A DNA stretch of 64,000 nucleotides from Paenibacillus monticola (GTDB lineage: Bacteria; Bacillota; Bacilli; Paenibacillales; Paenibacillaceae). The position numbers and the translations under genes are program-made. The stretch spans positions 124,001 to 188,000 of the forward strand of contig NZ_WJXB01000003.1 in assembly GCF_009664975.1 (NCBI RefSeq), in the 5' to 3' direction. This document shows, in pieces, positions 25,479 through 34,598 of this stretch (position 1 is its first letter; each line of letters starts with the position of its first letter). The notes below the pieces were generated by a model that was not told the DNA's origin, did no database searches, and saw only the letters and a list, made by a program, of their open reading frames with translations.

Positions 25479-27920
25479 TTATTTAATGGTTGGCAAAATA
25501 GTAATAATCTCATCCTTCTTCTCTACAGGAACAATCTGCTTGCCTATAGATTTACGTTCTCCAAGCGGTGCAGACTCGGATGAGAAAGTATGGATAAGCC
25601 CATCTTGCGTAACGGCAGTCAGTTCCAGTGGCTCCCGGCAATAATATGCGCCTACCAGTCTACTTCCGTTCGGTCGAACCCGCTTGCCTTCCTTAAATTC
25701 GAAGGTTGGCAATCCTTTGCCACCACGGCTCTGAGGCAGATAATCCAGAAGTAAAGTACGTTTAGCAAAACCAAGATCGGATATGGAAAGAATCTCACCT
25801 TCATCTTCACTTACCCAGAAGGAGGAAATAATCTCATCGCCTTCGCGCAATTGAATTCCCCTTACTCCACTGGCAACTCGGCCCATCGGATTCACTTCAC
25901 TCTCACGGAACCTGATGCTCATGCCTTCACGGGTAACGAGCACAATATCCTTGTCTCCGCTGCTGGAAACCACAGTAAGGATCTCATCTCCTTCAGCTAC
26001 CTTACAGGCTGCAACAGCCCCTGAACGGCTGGTGGAATATTCCTTAAGCTCCGTACGCTTCACCTGACCCTTACGGGTGACGAATACCAGACTTGCTTGT
26101 GGATCATCCAGATTGCTGACTGGAAGCACACTTATGATGCTATCCCCTTTGGCTAAGCCGATAACGTTAACAACCGCCGTACCCGGTTCCTTCCACTTAA
26201 ATTCCGGAATCTGGTGTACTGGAAGGAGGAAATACTGGCCTTTACGCGTGAATACCAGCAAGCTGTCCCGTGTGTTCAGATCCAGTAGTTTGACGATATG
26301 GTCACCTTCCTTAACACCTGAAGCGTGGCGCTCGCCGCCAGATCGGGTGAACGAAGGCATTCCGGTCCGTTTAATATAACCATTCGCTGAAAAGGCTACA
26401 AGCACTTCCTCTGCATTGACCAGTACTTCAAGACTCACCTTAAGCTCTTCCACTTCACCTTGGATCAGGGAGCGGCGATCGATCCCGTATTTGTCACGGA
26501 TCTCCAGCAATTCCTTGCGAATTACCGCAACCAACTTTTTGTCGCTGTCCAATATTCCCTGCAGCAAGGCCTTCTTAGCCAGCATCTCGTCCAATTCCTT
26601 CTGGAGAGAGTTAATCTCCAGATTAGTCAGACGATACAACTGCAAGGTAAGAATAGAATCTGCTTGGCGTTCGCTGAACCCGAACATCCATACGAGATTG
26701 TTCTGCGCATCCAGACGGTTCTTCGAGGCTTTAATAGCCGCGATAACCTCATCCAGAATATTCAATGCCTTTACCAGGCCCTCCAAGACGTGCGCACGGT
26801 CTGCTGCGCGTTCTAGATCGAACTGGGTACGATGAGTAACTACCTCGCGCTGATGGGCAATATAGGCTTCAAGAATAGACTTAAGACCCAACTGCTGAGG
26901 TGCTTTATTCACAATGGCTACCATATTGGAATTGTAGGTCACCTGAAGATCAGTTTTTTTGAGCAAATAGGCAAGAATTCCTTGGGCATCGGCTTCCTTC
27001 TTCAATTCCACCACAATCCGCAGGCCTTCCCGTCCACTCTCGTCACGAACTTCGGCAATACCTTCAATCTTTTTCTCTAATCGAATCATTTCCATCGCCG
27101 TAACGAGCCGCGATTTCACAACCTGAAAAGGAACCTCAGTAATGACAATCTGCTGCTTCCCACCACGCAAATTCTCAATCTCTGTCTTAGAGCGCAAATA
27201 AATGCGGCCTTTGCCAGTGCGGTAAGCATCCATGATGCCCTCTCCGCCCATAATGGTGCCGCCAGTTGGGAAATCCGGTCCTTTGATGAAGGTCATAATG
27301 TCTTCCAGCTCTATATCCGGTTTCTGCATCACGGCGATACAAGCATCAATGACCTCACGCAGATTATGCGGAGGTATTTCCGTTGCAAAACCGGCTGAGA
27401 TTCCGCTCGTGCCGTTTACCAGCAGATTCGGATAACGCGAGGGAACAACAACTGGTTCTTTCGTTGTATTGTCGAAATTGTCCTTGAACAATACAGTCCG
27501 CTTCTCGATATCACGCATCATCTCCATCGCAATTGGAGATAGACGTGCTTCCGTATACCGCATCGCTGCCGCTGGATCATCATCCATCGAACCCCAGTTG
27601 CCGTGTCCGTCAACCAGTACATGGCCCAGCTTCCAAGGCTGTGCCATACGCACCATTCCATCATATATGGAGGAATCTCCATGAGGATGGTAATTACCCA
27701 TAACATCTCCGACCGTCTTGGCTGACTTGCGGTACGGCTTGTCCGGACTATTGCCCGAATCGTACATTGCGTACAGAATTCGGCGCTGCACAGGCTTCAG
27801 TCCATCGCGGACATCTGGAATGGCCCGATCCTGAATAATATATTTGGAGTACCGACCAAAGCGGTCACCCACGACCTCCTCCAGAAAAGCCGGTAAAAAT
27901 TGTTCTGATAAACTACTCAT
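25479..27920 (-). CDS. parC: DNA topoisomerase IV subunit A
   Basis: This 813-residue type IIA topoisomerase subunit cuts and rejoins DNA through the tyrosine in [11 protein letters not shown] (near residue 120). The quinolone region [19 protein letters not shown] is wild-type-like. The C-terminal half carries the six-bladed beta-pinwheel with repeats such as VFTRKGQ and VTREGMS. It lacks the GyrA-box QRRGGKG, supporting ParC rather than GyrA. It follows parE on the same strand after a 277-bp gap filled mostly by a hairpin repeat. AAGGTG precedes the ATG. Confidence 0.95.
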   Translation of the reverse strand: MSSLSEQFLPAFLEEVVGDRFGRYSKYIIQDRAIPDVRDGLKPVQRRILYAMYDSGNSPDKPYRKSAKTVGDVMGNYHPHGDSSIYDGMVRMAQPWKLGHVLVDGHGNWGSMDDDPAAAMRYTEARLSPIAMEMMRDIEKRTVLFKDNFDNTTKEPVVVPSRYPNLLVNGTSGISAGFATEIPPHNLREVIDACIAVMQKPDIELEDIMTFIKGPDFPTGGTIMGGEGIMDAYRTGKGRIYLRSKTEIENLRGGKQQIVITEVPFQVVKSRLVTAMEMIRLEKKIEGIAEVRDESGREGLRIVVELKKEADAQGILAYLLKKTDLQVTYNSNMVAIVNKAPQQLGLKSILEAYIAHQREVVTHRTQFDLERAADRAHVLEGLVKALNILDEVIAAIKASKNRLDAQNNLVWMFGFSERQADSILTLQLYRLTNLEINSLQKELDEMLAKKALLQGILDSDKKLVAVIRKELLEIRDKYGIDRRSLIQGEVEELKVSLEVLVNAEEVLVAFSANGYIKRTGMPSFTRSGGERHASGVKEGDHIVKLLDLNTRDSLLVFTRKGQYFLLPVHQIPEFKWKEPGTAVVNVIGLAKGDSIISVLPVSNLDDPQASLVFVTRKGQVKRTELKEYSTSRSGAVAACKVAEGDEILTVVSSSGDKDIVLVTREGMSIRFRESEVNPMGRVASGVRGIQLREGDEIISSFWVSEDEGEILSISDLGFAKRTLLLDYLPQSRGGKGLPTFEFKEGKRVRPNGSRLVGAYYCREPLELTAVTQDGLIHTFSSESAPLGERKSIGKQIVPVEKKDEIITILPTIK

Positions 27921-27964
27921 TGGCTCACCTTCTGTTCCTCAATCTGTCCGTTGATAAAAAGTGT

Positions 27965-28121
27965 GGTGATCTAACCGTTACTGCGGGAAACTTTTGGACT
28001 TCCGATCGCTGTTATTCTCAAATTTCTTCAATTCCATCCGCACTGCGGTTGAAATTTGAGAATAAAGGCGACCGCTGACGCTTCTCCAGTTCCAAAATTC
28101 CCCTCCGTTCCTTTAATCACC
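27965..28121. repeat. Hairpin repeat element A (GGTGAT/ATCACC ends) between parE and parC
   Basis: This 157-bp element starts with GGTGAT (27965-27970) and ends with ATCACC (28116-28121). It contains an inner perfect arm pair (ATTCTCAAATTTC ... GAAATTTGAGAAT) and outer imperfect arms (GGAAACTTTTGGA versus TCCAAAATTCCCC). The flanks match element B at 37094-37245 base for base over long stretches, in the opposite orientation, while the central loop differs. It is noncoding. Confidence 0.75.
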
Positions 28122-28197
28122 AAGCTTATAAAAAACGGGATTATCGTCACTTGCAGCATTACTCTAAAACAGCAATATTAGTTTCTATAAGCAGTCG

Positions 28198-30180
28198 TTA
28201 TTCCACTATTTCTGTGAAATCGACGTTCTCTACGATCCAGCGCTTGCGGGGATCAACTTTATCGCCCATCAGCGTAGAAATGCGGCGCTCGACCTTGGCG
28301 ATATCATCAATCTCCACCCGCAACAGCGTGCGAGACTCGGGATTCATCGTTGTTTCCCACAGTTGATCCGGGTTCATCTCACCTAGTCCTTTGTAACGCT
28401 GCAGCTCGAAGTTTTTGCCGAACTCCTTCAAGTAATTCTGCAGTTCCTCATCACTCCAAGCATAACGTACTGTTTCCAGCTTACCCGTTTTGCGAGTCAG
28501 CTTATACAGCGGCGGCTGGGCAATATAAATCTTGCCTGCATCAATCAAAGGCTTCATATAACGATAGAAAAAAGTCAGCAGCAACACCTGAATATGCGCG
28601 CCATCTGTATCCGCATCGGTCATAATAATAATTTTGGAATAATTGCTTTCTTCCACAGCAAATTCGGGACCCACACCCGCTCCAATGGCCGATATGATAG
28701 CCTTATACTCGTCGTTCTTCAGAACATCCAGCAACTTGGCTTTCTCCGGATTCATGGGCTTACCCTTTAGGGGTAAGATCGCCTGAATTTTGGAATCACG
28801 ACCTTGCTTGGCAGACCCTCCGGCTGAATCACCTTCTACAATGAACAGTTCTGTGCGCGTAACGTCTTTAGACTGTGCAGGTGTCAGCTTCCCACCAAGA
28901 TTTGAGCTCTCGCTGCGTTTCTTGCCGGTGCGGATTTCATCGCGGGCTTTGCGTGCCGCTTCGCGGGCCTTGGAGGCCTGGATCGACTTTCTGAGCAAAC
29001 TTTGCGCAACCTGTGGATTCTCTTCCAGGAAACGGGCCATTTTTTCGGATACGATATAATCAACTGCACTGCGAGCAGAGGCGCTGCCGAGCTGGTCCTT
29101 GGTCTGACCCACAAACTCAACATCAGACATCTTGATGCTAATGACAGCCATCATGCCTTCCCGCAGATCATTGCCCTCCAGATTCTTGTCTTTCTCTTTA
29201 AGCATCTGGGTACGGCGGGCATAATCATTTAATACACGGGTATATGCTGTTCTAAAGCCCGTTTCATGCGTCCCCCCGCTACGAGTAGGAATGGAGTTAA
29301 CAAAGGAAGCCAGCGTCTCTGTGTAGCCTGCATTGTACTGCAGAGCAACCTCTACCTCAATATCATCTTTCTCCGCATTAAAATGAATGACATCATGTAG
29401 GACATCTTTGCCTTCGTTCAGAAATTCTACGAATTGTCTTGCTCCACCTTCATAGAAGTATTCATCCTGGCGATTGGTGCGGTCATCTGTAATCAAGATC
29501 CGCAGACCGGAATTCAAGAAGGCAATCTCCTGAACCCGTTCTGCAAGCGTGTCATAACTCAAGGCAATGCCATTCGGGAAGACACGAATATCCGGCTTGA
29601 AGGTAACCTTCGTACCGGTTTTATTCGTATTTCCCATAACTTCGAGGCCGGTAACAGGTTCACCTACATGCTCTTTTCCGTTAGGATCTGCCCAATATTC
29701 GAAACGCTGACGATGGATCTTACCGTCCCGATAAATTTCTACTTCCAGCCATTCGGACAAAGCATTGGTAACCGAAGCCCCAACACCATGCAAACCGCCC
29801 GATTTCTTGTAGCCAGATCCGCCAAATTTACCCCCCGCATGCAGAATGGTGAATACAACTTGCGGTGTCGGTACTCCTGTCTTATGCATTCCAGTCGGAA
29901 TCCCCCGGCCATTATCAATCACGGTAACCGAGCCGTCCTTGCGCAGTGTAATATCAATCTTCGAGCAGTGCTTTGCTAAATGCTCGTCTACGGCGTTATC
30001 CACTATTTCCCATACAAGATGGTGCAGTCCCGAGGAACTCGTACTGCCAATATACATGCCGGGCCGTTTGCGGACCGCAACTAGACCTTCGAGCACTTGA
30101 ATGTCGTCAGCATCGTATCCAGTCAGGCTAACCCCGCCATCCTTAGAGACTTCAGCAAACATATCGATCTGTTCGAGCAT
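28198..30180 (-). CDS. parE: DNA topoisomerase IV subunit B
   Basis: This 660-residue ATPase subunit has the GHKL motifs EIVDNAVDEH, VIDNGRGIPTG and GGLHGVGASVTNAL. Its TOPRIM motifs are FIVEGDSAGGSAKQGRD and DADTDGAHI, and the C-terminus has RYKGLGEMNPDQLWETTM. Together with ParC it decatenates daughter chromosomes. ATG at 30180 has AAGGAGG seven bases upstream. It is the first gene of the parE-parC pair. Confidence 0.95.
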   Translation of the reverse strand: MLEQIDMFAEVSKDGGVSLTGYDADDIQVLEGLVAVRKRPGMYIGSTSSSGLHHLVWEIVDNAVDEHLAKHCSKIDITLRKDGSVTVIDNGRGIPTGMHKTGVPTPQVVFTILHAGGKFGGSGYKKSGGLHGVGASVTNALSEWLEVEIYRDGKIHRQRFEYWADPNGKEHVGEPVTGLEVMGNTNKTGTKVTFKPDIRVFPNGIALSYDTLAERVQEIAFLNSGLRILITDDRTNRQDEYFYEGGARQFVEFLNEGKDVLHDVIHFNAEKDDIEVEVALQYNAGYTETLASFVNSIPTRSGGTHETGFRTAYTRVLNDYARRTQMLKEKDKNLEGNDLREGMMAVISIKMSDVEFVGQTKDQLGSASARSAVDYIVSEKMARFLEENPQVAQSLLRKSIQASKAREAARKARDEIRTGKKRSESSNLGGKLTPAQSKDVTRTELFIVEGDSAGGSAKQGRDSKIQAILPLKGKPMNPEKAKLLDVLKNDEYKAIISAIGAGVGPEFAVEESNYSKIIIMTDADTDGAHIQVLLLTFFYRYMKPLIDAGKIYIAQPPLYKLTRKTGKLETVRYAWSDEELQNYLKEFGKNFELQRYKGLGEMNPDQLWETTMNPESRTLLRVEIDDIAKVERRISTLMGDKVDPRKRWIVENVDFTEIVE

Positions 30181-30260
30181 TCATGCTCCTCCTTCATTTC
30201 TCACTTATACTTTATTATATTTCAAAAAACGCAAACAAACGTTTCCTCACTTTGTACATT

Positions 30261-31250
30261 CTAATTCAAAATATCACGTTTCGTAAAGACGGTGAATGAA
30301 ATGATCACAGAAGCAAGTCCCCAAACAGCCAATACAGCCATGGAAAAAGCCAGCGTCATCCCCTCAATAGGCGCAGGTGTGCCCGCTAAATAACCGGTTA
30401 GGCCCAGATTAACCATAAATAAATATTTCGCGGTTGTCCAGGCTGAAGCCATATTTGTCAATATGGTGCCGGCGATCAGTGCTGCCATCATTACCACAAT
30501 ACTCGCCGCTGTGCTTCGTACCAGAACTGATACCATAAAGGCAAGCAAAGCAACAACGACACTCACGAACCAGATTAGCCCGCACTGCATGAGCAAATAT
30601 TTCCATTGTGGCACAGCATGCACGGTTGACATATCCACCGAATCTCCGCTGATCTGAAAGCCTGTAAAGACAGGGACATTAAATCCCTTATATCCAAAGG
30701 CTAACCCGGAAATGAGATAGCTGACCAGAAAGGTGGAGAGCACAATCAGCGAGACGAACATCAGCAAGGCCGCCATTTTGCTAAAAAGCACTTTCCAGCG
30801 TTTCACTGGTCGGGTTAGTAGCATCTTAATCGTCCCGGTTGTCCGTTCTCCTGAAACCAGATCAGAGGCCACCGCCATGATTAGCAGCGGAATGAACAGC
30901 GTAACTGAATTATCCAGAAACTCTCGGGTGAAGGTTACACCACTTGGTTCATTCGGATTCACATCGTGGTTGAGATAATACTGCAGTTGTTGGACAAATA
31001 TTTTCCGGTAGGATTTCCATTCCTCGGGAATACGGTCGCTGCCGAGCGAATTCTGATTGTCTGTGATCTGTTGCTGAACCTCCAGCCGCCAGTCCGAGTT
31101 GAACTTATTCTGGCTCCGCTCAGCGATACGCATCTGTGCATAAGTAAACATAGGCACTAGTACAAGCAGAATTAGCAGTATAACATAAAAACGTTTCTTT
31201 TTTATAATCTTCAGGCACTCATTGCGGATGAGTGGCAGCAGGTTAATCAA
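30261..31250 (-). CDS. ABC-2 type transporter permease
   Basis: This protein of about 329 residues has six predicted membrane helices. A long extracellular loop follows helix 1 (SDWRLEVQQQITDNQNS), then DLVSGERTTGTIKMLLTRPVKRWKVLFSK, a motif typical of ABC-2 permeases, and a long C-terminal hydrophobic block. TTG at 31250 is preferred: GGAGGG lies inside the end of the ATPase gene, about 9 nt upstream. It overlaps the ATPase gene stop by 8 bp, so the two are coupled. Substrate unknown. Confidence 0.85.
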   Translation of the reverse strand: MINLLPLIRNECLKIIKKKRFYVILLILLVLVPMFTYAQMRIAERSQNKFNSDWRLEVQQQITDNQNSLGSDRIPEEWKSYRKIFVQQLQYYLNHDVNPNEPSGVTFTREFLDNSVTLFIPLLIMAVASDLVSGERTTGTIKMLLTRPVKRWKVLFSKMAALLMFVSLIVLSTFLVSYLISGLAFGYKGFNVPVFTGFQISGDSVDMSTVHAVPQWKYLLMQCGLIWFVSVVVALLAFMVSVLVRSTAASIVVMMAALIAGTILTNMASAWTTAKYLFMVNLGLTGYLAGTPAPIEGMTLAFSMAVLAVWGLASVIISFTVFTKRDILN

Positions 31251-32223
31251 TGGTCTCACCCTCCGTTAGCTTCAAGAATAACTGTTCCAGTGTTGGATTG
31301 ATTTTATGCACTGCCCTTACCTCTACCTCAGCAGTAACCAGTACGGCTACGATCTCGGGAATCAGATCTTCATCCATAATGGTAATCAAGGAGTTCGGGC
31401 CCATGCCTGCAATGATGGAATCGTCGAGCGTAACTTCACTCAGCTCCAGCAGCTGTATATCAGAACGATCTATCATTAATTCCTGAGCTCTGTCAAAAGG
31501 CTCCAGCTCCCATAATACATAAGGGGAATTCCGGGAGACCAGCTCATTCACACCGCCTACAGCCAATACACGTCCCTTACTGATAATGGCCACACGGTCA
31601 CACAGCAACTGAATTTCGCTCAGCAGATGACTTGAGACGAATACAGCCAGTCCCTCATCTGCGAGCTTGCGGATGAATTCACGCAGCTCCTTGATGCCTT
31701 TGGGGTCAAGTCCATTTGTAGGCTCGTCCAGAATCAGTAGTCGTGGGCGTCCGAGCAAGGCTTGTGCAATTCCTAGACGTTGGCGCATCCCAAGCGAGTA
31801 CGTGCTTACCTTATCATGTATGCGCTGGTCCAGCCGGACAATATCGACCACCTCGGCAATACGCGCTTTATCTACGCCAGGCTGCATCCGGGCAAAATGC
31901 TGCAGATTTTCCCAGCCTGTCAAATAGGTATATACCTCAGGATTCTCTACGATTGAGCCGACATACTGTAGTGCTTTTTCCGGATTACGATTTACATTGA
32001 AGCCACAGACCGTAATCTTCCCTTCGCTTGGCCGGATCAAATCTACAAGCATGCGGATCGTCGTCGTCTTACCTGCACCATTTGGGCCGAGAAAGCCAAA
32101 AATTTCTCCCTCTCGCACGTCGAATGTAACATCATCAATAATCCATTTGCGGCCTATTTTTTTACGAACCCCATCTACAGACAAGACGACTGCTCCGGAG
32201 CCACCGCTCTTTCCATTTGTCAT
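31243..32223 (-). CDS. ABC transporter ATP-binding protein (ABC-2 partner)
   Basis: This 326-residue ATPase has Walker A GPNGAGKTTT, Q-loop VGSIVENPEVY, signature YSLGMRQRLGIAQAL, Walker B LLILDEPTNGLDP and a switch histidine in SSHLL. A C-terminal regulatory tail of about 90 residues follows, as in the CcmA/NatA-type exporters. ATG at 32223 is chosen because AGGAGC lies 10 nt upstream; the longer frame overlaps the upstream hydrolase gene. It partners with the permease encoded downstream. Confidence 0.88.
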   Translation of the reverse strand: MTNGKSGGSGAVVLSVDGVRKKIGRKWIIDDVTFDVREGEIFGFLGPNGAGKTTTIRMLVDLIRPSEGKITVCGFNVNRNPEKALQYVGSIVENPEVYTYLTGWENLQHFARMQPGVDKARIAEVVDIVRLDQRIHDKVSTYSLGMRQRLGIAQALLGRPRLLILDEPTNGLDPKGIKELREFIRKLADEGLAVFVSSHLLSEIQLLCDRVAIISKGRVLAVGGVNELVSRNSPYVLWELEPFDRAQELMIDRSDIQLLELSEVTLDDSIIAGMGPNSLITIMDEDLIPEIVAVLVTAEVEVRAVHKINPTLEQLFLKLTEGETID

Positions 32224-32266
32224 ATTCCATACAGCTCCTGTTGTTTGTAAAATATTCCCTGCCCTT

Positions 32267-33106
32267 CTAACGTACAGCCTGAACGATCCGTTCACCCATC
32301 CGCTGATAGCCATCGCCATTGGGATGAAAATGATCTGAGGAGAGATATTGGTCCAGATGGCGGTTGAAGAGATCAAAAGTCGGGACCAATGTCATATTAC
32401 TGTGTTTGTTAATAATATCCATCGCCGCATTGTTCCAAGCGGCTACTGCCTGATTGCCTGGTACCAGCAAATCAGGGATATCCCCGAACGGATTATATAA
32501 ACCCACATAATAAATTTGTGCCTGCGGATTAATCTTTGCAATACTCTCTAATATGAGACCCAATCTCTTCGCAGCTTCCGGCAGTGCAGCCAGCAGAGCC
32601 TCCGGAGTCAAATCCTTATCTACGGCAGAGGAGTTAGATGTGGTAGAACTATTACTGCCATCCTTAAGAATGTCTGATCCTCTGAACAGATCATTTCCGC
32701 CGATAGAGAGCAGAATCACACTCGCCTGACGCAGCTCATACTGTACTCCTTCTTCTTTGAGACTGTTTTGCAGCCCCAGCGTGGTCTGGCCGTTAATCCC
32801 CATATTGCCGAGCAATTCAGTATGTTCTCCATCTGCCGCTAAGCCGTCTACAGCACGTTTCACAAAACCAGCTCCAGTGTTGTCGCCTGTCCCTTTAGCT
32901 AGTGAATCTCCAAGTGCTACTACCTTTAGTAGTTCGTTAGTCCCTGTCAGAGGGGTTGCCGTACCCTGTGGCAGAGAAGTCTGGAGGGTATCACCTGCCG
33001 GATTAATGATGTCATTCACTGCATAAACAAAGCCAATAATTAAAAGCACGGTAGCTGCTATGGAAATCAGGCTTACACTGCGCCACGTCCACTTGGAATC
33101 GTTCAA
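32267..33106 (-). CDS. SGNH/GDSL-type hydrolase, membrane-anchored
   Basis: This 279-residue protein has an N-terminal membrane anchor (ISIAATVLLIIGFVYAV). The SGNH blocks are GDSLAKG (block I Ser), GGNDL (block III Asn) and SDHFHPNGDGY (block V Asp/His). It probably de-esterifies extracellular lipids or polymers. The start is TTG at 33106, seven bases after GGAGGG. It precedes the ABC exporter genes, with a 43-bp gap, and may be part of the same unit. Confidence 0.87.
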   Translation of the reverse strand: MNDSKWTWRSVSLISIAATVLLIIGFVYAVNDIINPAGDTLQTSLPQGTATPLTGTNELLKVVALGDSLAKGTGDNTGAGFVKRAVDGLAADGEHTELLGNMGINGQTTLGLQNSLKEEGVQYELRQASVILLSIGGNDLFRGSDILKDGSNSSTTSNSSAVDKDLTPEALLAALPEAAKRLGLILESIAKINPQAQIYYVGLYNPFGDIPDLLVPGNQAVAAWNNAAMDIINKHSNMTLVPTFDLFNRHLDQYLSSDHFHPNGDGYQRMGERIVQAVR

Positions 33107-33358
33107 AATCTATCCCTCCGTATGCCGTTTCTATTCTGTATTGTTCCACAATTTACAAACTTCTTAACTATGTAGTTAAACATAATTCTTCTATGCGTAA
33201 TTTGCAAATATTCATAGTAGTGATAACCTCAGTATTTCCGGCAATAATTCATGCTCAACGGTTCGAGTACAATAAGACCTCCAAAAAAACCAAAAAAAAG
33301 ACTAGCTTTTACTTCTGAGACGTGATATATTATTTCCTGTTGAGTCATTGCAATGCAC

Positions 33359-33431
33359 GGGTTATTAGCTTAGCTGGTAGAGCAGCCGACTCTTAATCGG
33401 CAGGTCGCTGGTTCGAGCCCAGCATAACCCA
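33359..33431 (+). tRNA. tRNA-Lys (CTT anticodon)
   Basis: The 73-nt cloverleaf has a D-arm beginning GCTT, an anticodon stem GCCGA/TCGGC with loop CTCTTAA (anticodon CTT at 33392-33394), and a T-arm with GGTTCGAGCCC. The acceptor 3' strand is ATAACCC at 33424-33430 with discriminator A. The CCA tail is not encoded. A terminator follows at 33445. The 252-bp gap before it (33107-33358) holds no gene. Confidence 0.9.
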
Positions 33432-33443
33432 TAATGTTATTAA

Positions 33444-33478
33444 AGAAGCAAGAGCTAACGCTCTTGCTTCTTTTTTTA
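33444..33478 (+). terminator. Terminator of the tRNA-Lys gene
   Basis: GAAGCAAGAG and CTCTTGCTTC form a perfect stem around CTAACG, followed by TTTTTTT. Confidence 0.9.
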
Positions 33479-33504
33479 TTTCCATAATATTCCCTTTTCA
33501 CACC

Positions 33505-33544
33505 AAAAGAACGTTCTCCGATTGTAGCCGGAGAACGTTCTTTT
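33505..33544. terminator. Terminator of the CAP-domain gene
   Basis: AAAAGAACGTTCTCCG and CGGAGAACGTTCTTTT pair perfectly around ATTGTAGC, 16 bp after the minus-strand stop codon at 33560. Confidence 0.9.
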
Positions 33545-33559
33545 ATTAAGTCGTTGTTA

Positions 33560-34318
33560 CTATTTACCTACAAATTCCTGTACCCAATAATTATTATCGA
33601 AGCCTACTCCAATATAATTAAAGTTTGCACTTAAAATATTGGCGCGGTGACCCGGGCTGTTCATCCATGCAGTCATTACTTCTTCCGGTGACTTCTGTCC
33701 CATAGCGATGTTCTCTCCTGCATAGGAATAAGTGACCCCAAAGGAAGCCATCATATCAAAAGGTGAACCATACGTAGGTGAAGTATGGGAGAAGTAATTG
33801 TTAGAGCGCATATCTGTCGCTTTAGCTGCTGCCACCTTGTTCAAGCTATCCAGGCTAGAAACAGGAGCTAGTCCAGCTGTGGCACGTTCCTTGTTAACAA
33901 GTGTCACGATCTGTTGGGTATACGATGTATTAGTGCTAACAGCTACTGGTGCTTTTGTTGGTGCTGGCGTTGCCACTGGTGCTTTTGTTGGTGCCGGCGA
34001 TGCCACTGGCGCTTTTGTTGGTACTGCGGTTGCTACTGGTGCTTTTGTTGGTACTGGCGTTGCTATTGGTACCGAGGTTGGTGCTGCTGTTGGCTTTGTT
34101 GTAGGTGTACTGCCAGTCACGCCATCTACAATGATGAAAGAAAATCCCTTTATATTATACTTACTTAAATACTGTAATAATTGCGCGTAGCTGGTGCCTG
34201 CTTTTGTCACCGTAGTGTCATTTGCTGCTGCGCTGGCTGTGTAAGGAAGAGAAATGCTAAGCGCCATAACTGCGGCTACACTCCCACCTATCATTGCTCT
34301 CAAAGTCTTGCTCTTCAT
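33560..34318 (-). CDS. Secreted CAP-domain (SCP/YkwD) protein with PTKAPVA repeats
   Basis: This 252-residue secreted protein has a signal peptide ending near SLPYTASA and a short N-terminal domain. A tandem stalk follows, built on PTKAPVA with 10-residue (30-bp) spacing (about 78-125). The C-terminal CAP domain (about 133-252) has VNKERATAGLAPV, HTSPTYGSP, AGENIA and WMNSPGHRANIL. YkwD-like proteins are extracellular and of unknown catalytic role. AAGGAG precedes the ATG. The repeat copies suggest length variation between strains. Confidence 0.9.
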   Translation of the reverse strand: MKSKTLRAMIGGSVAAVMALSISLPYTASAAANDTTVTKAGTSYAQLLQYLSKYNIKGFSFIIVDGVTGSTPTTKPTAAPTSVPIATPVPTKAPVATAVPTKAPVASPAPTKAPVATPAPTKAPVAVSTNTSYTQQIVTLVNKERATAGLAPVSSLDSLNKVAAAKATDMRSNNYFSHTSPTYGSPFDMMASFGVTYSYAGENIAMGQKSPEEVMTAWMNSPGHRANILSANFNYIGVGFDNNYWVQEFVGK

Positions 34319-34533
34319 TCTGCCATCTCCTTATTCTTGGTGTATTTTCTGTGCTGTTGGGAATTAGTCAGCTGCAAAGATTACAAATCTGTAATTTCTT
34401 CCTCAGTTATTGTAACATATTTATCTGGGTTGTGCTCTGCTAAATTTTTACATTAAATCAAAGCTGTGCAGGGATTTCCCATAGCAATTCAGGCGATTAT
34501 ATTCGACTTTTGGAGAGACTTGGAAACAAACAA

Positions 34534-34575
34534 TAAAAAATCCTCCTCATCGTAGCTGAGGAAGATTCTTATATC
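34534..34575 (-). terminator. Terminator of the WG-repeat gene
   Basis: On the minus strand, AATCTTCCTCA and TGAGGAGGATT pair around GCTACGA and are followed by TTTTTATTG. It lies 24 bp after the stop at 34599. Confidence 0.8.
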
Positions 34576-34598
34576 CACCAGGTTGTGGTCTCTTGTAC

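Noticed and set aside
33945..34090. Possible CRISPR or minisatellite
   Set aside because: The 30-bp repeats are in frame inside the CAP-domain gene and encode the PTKAPVA stalk.
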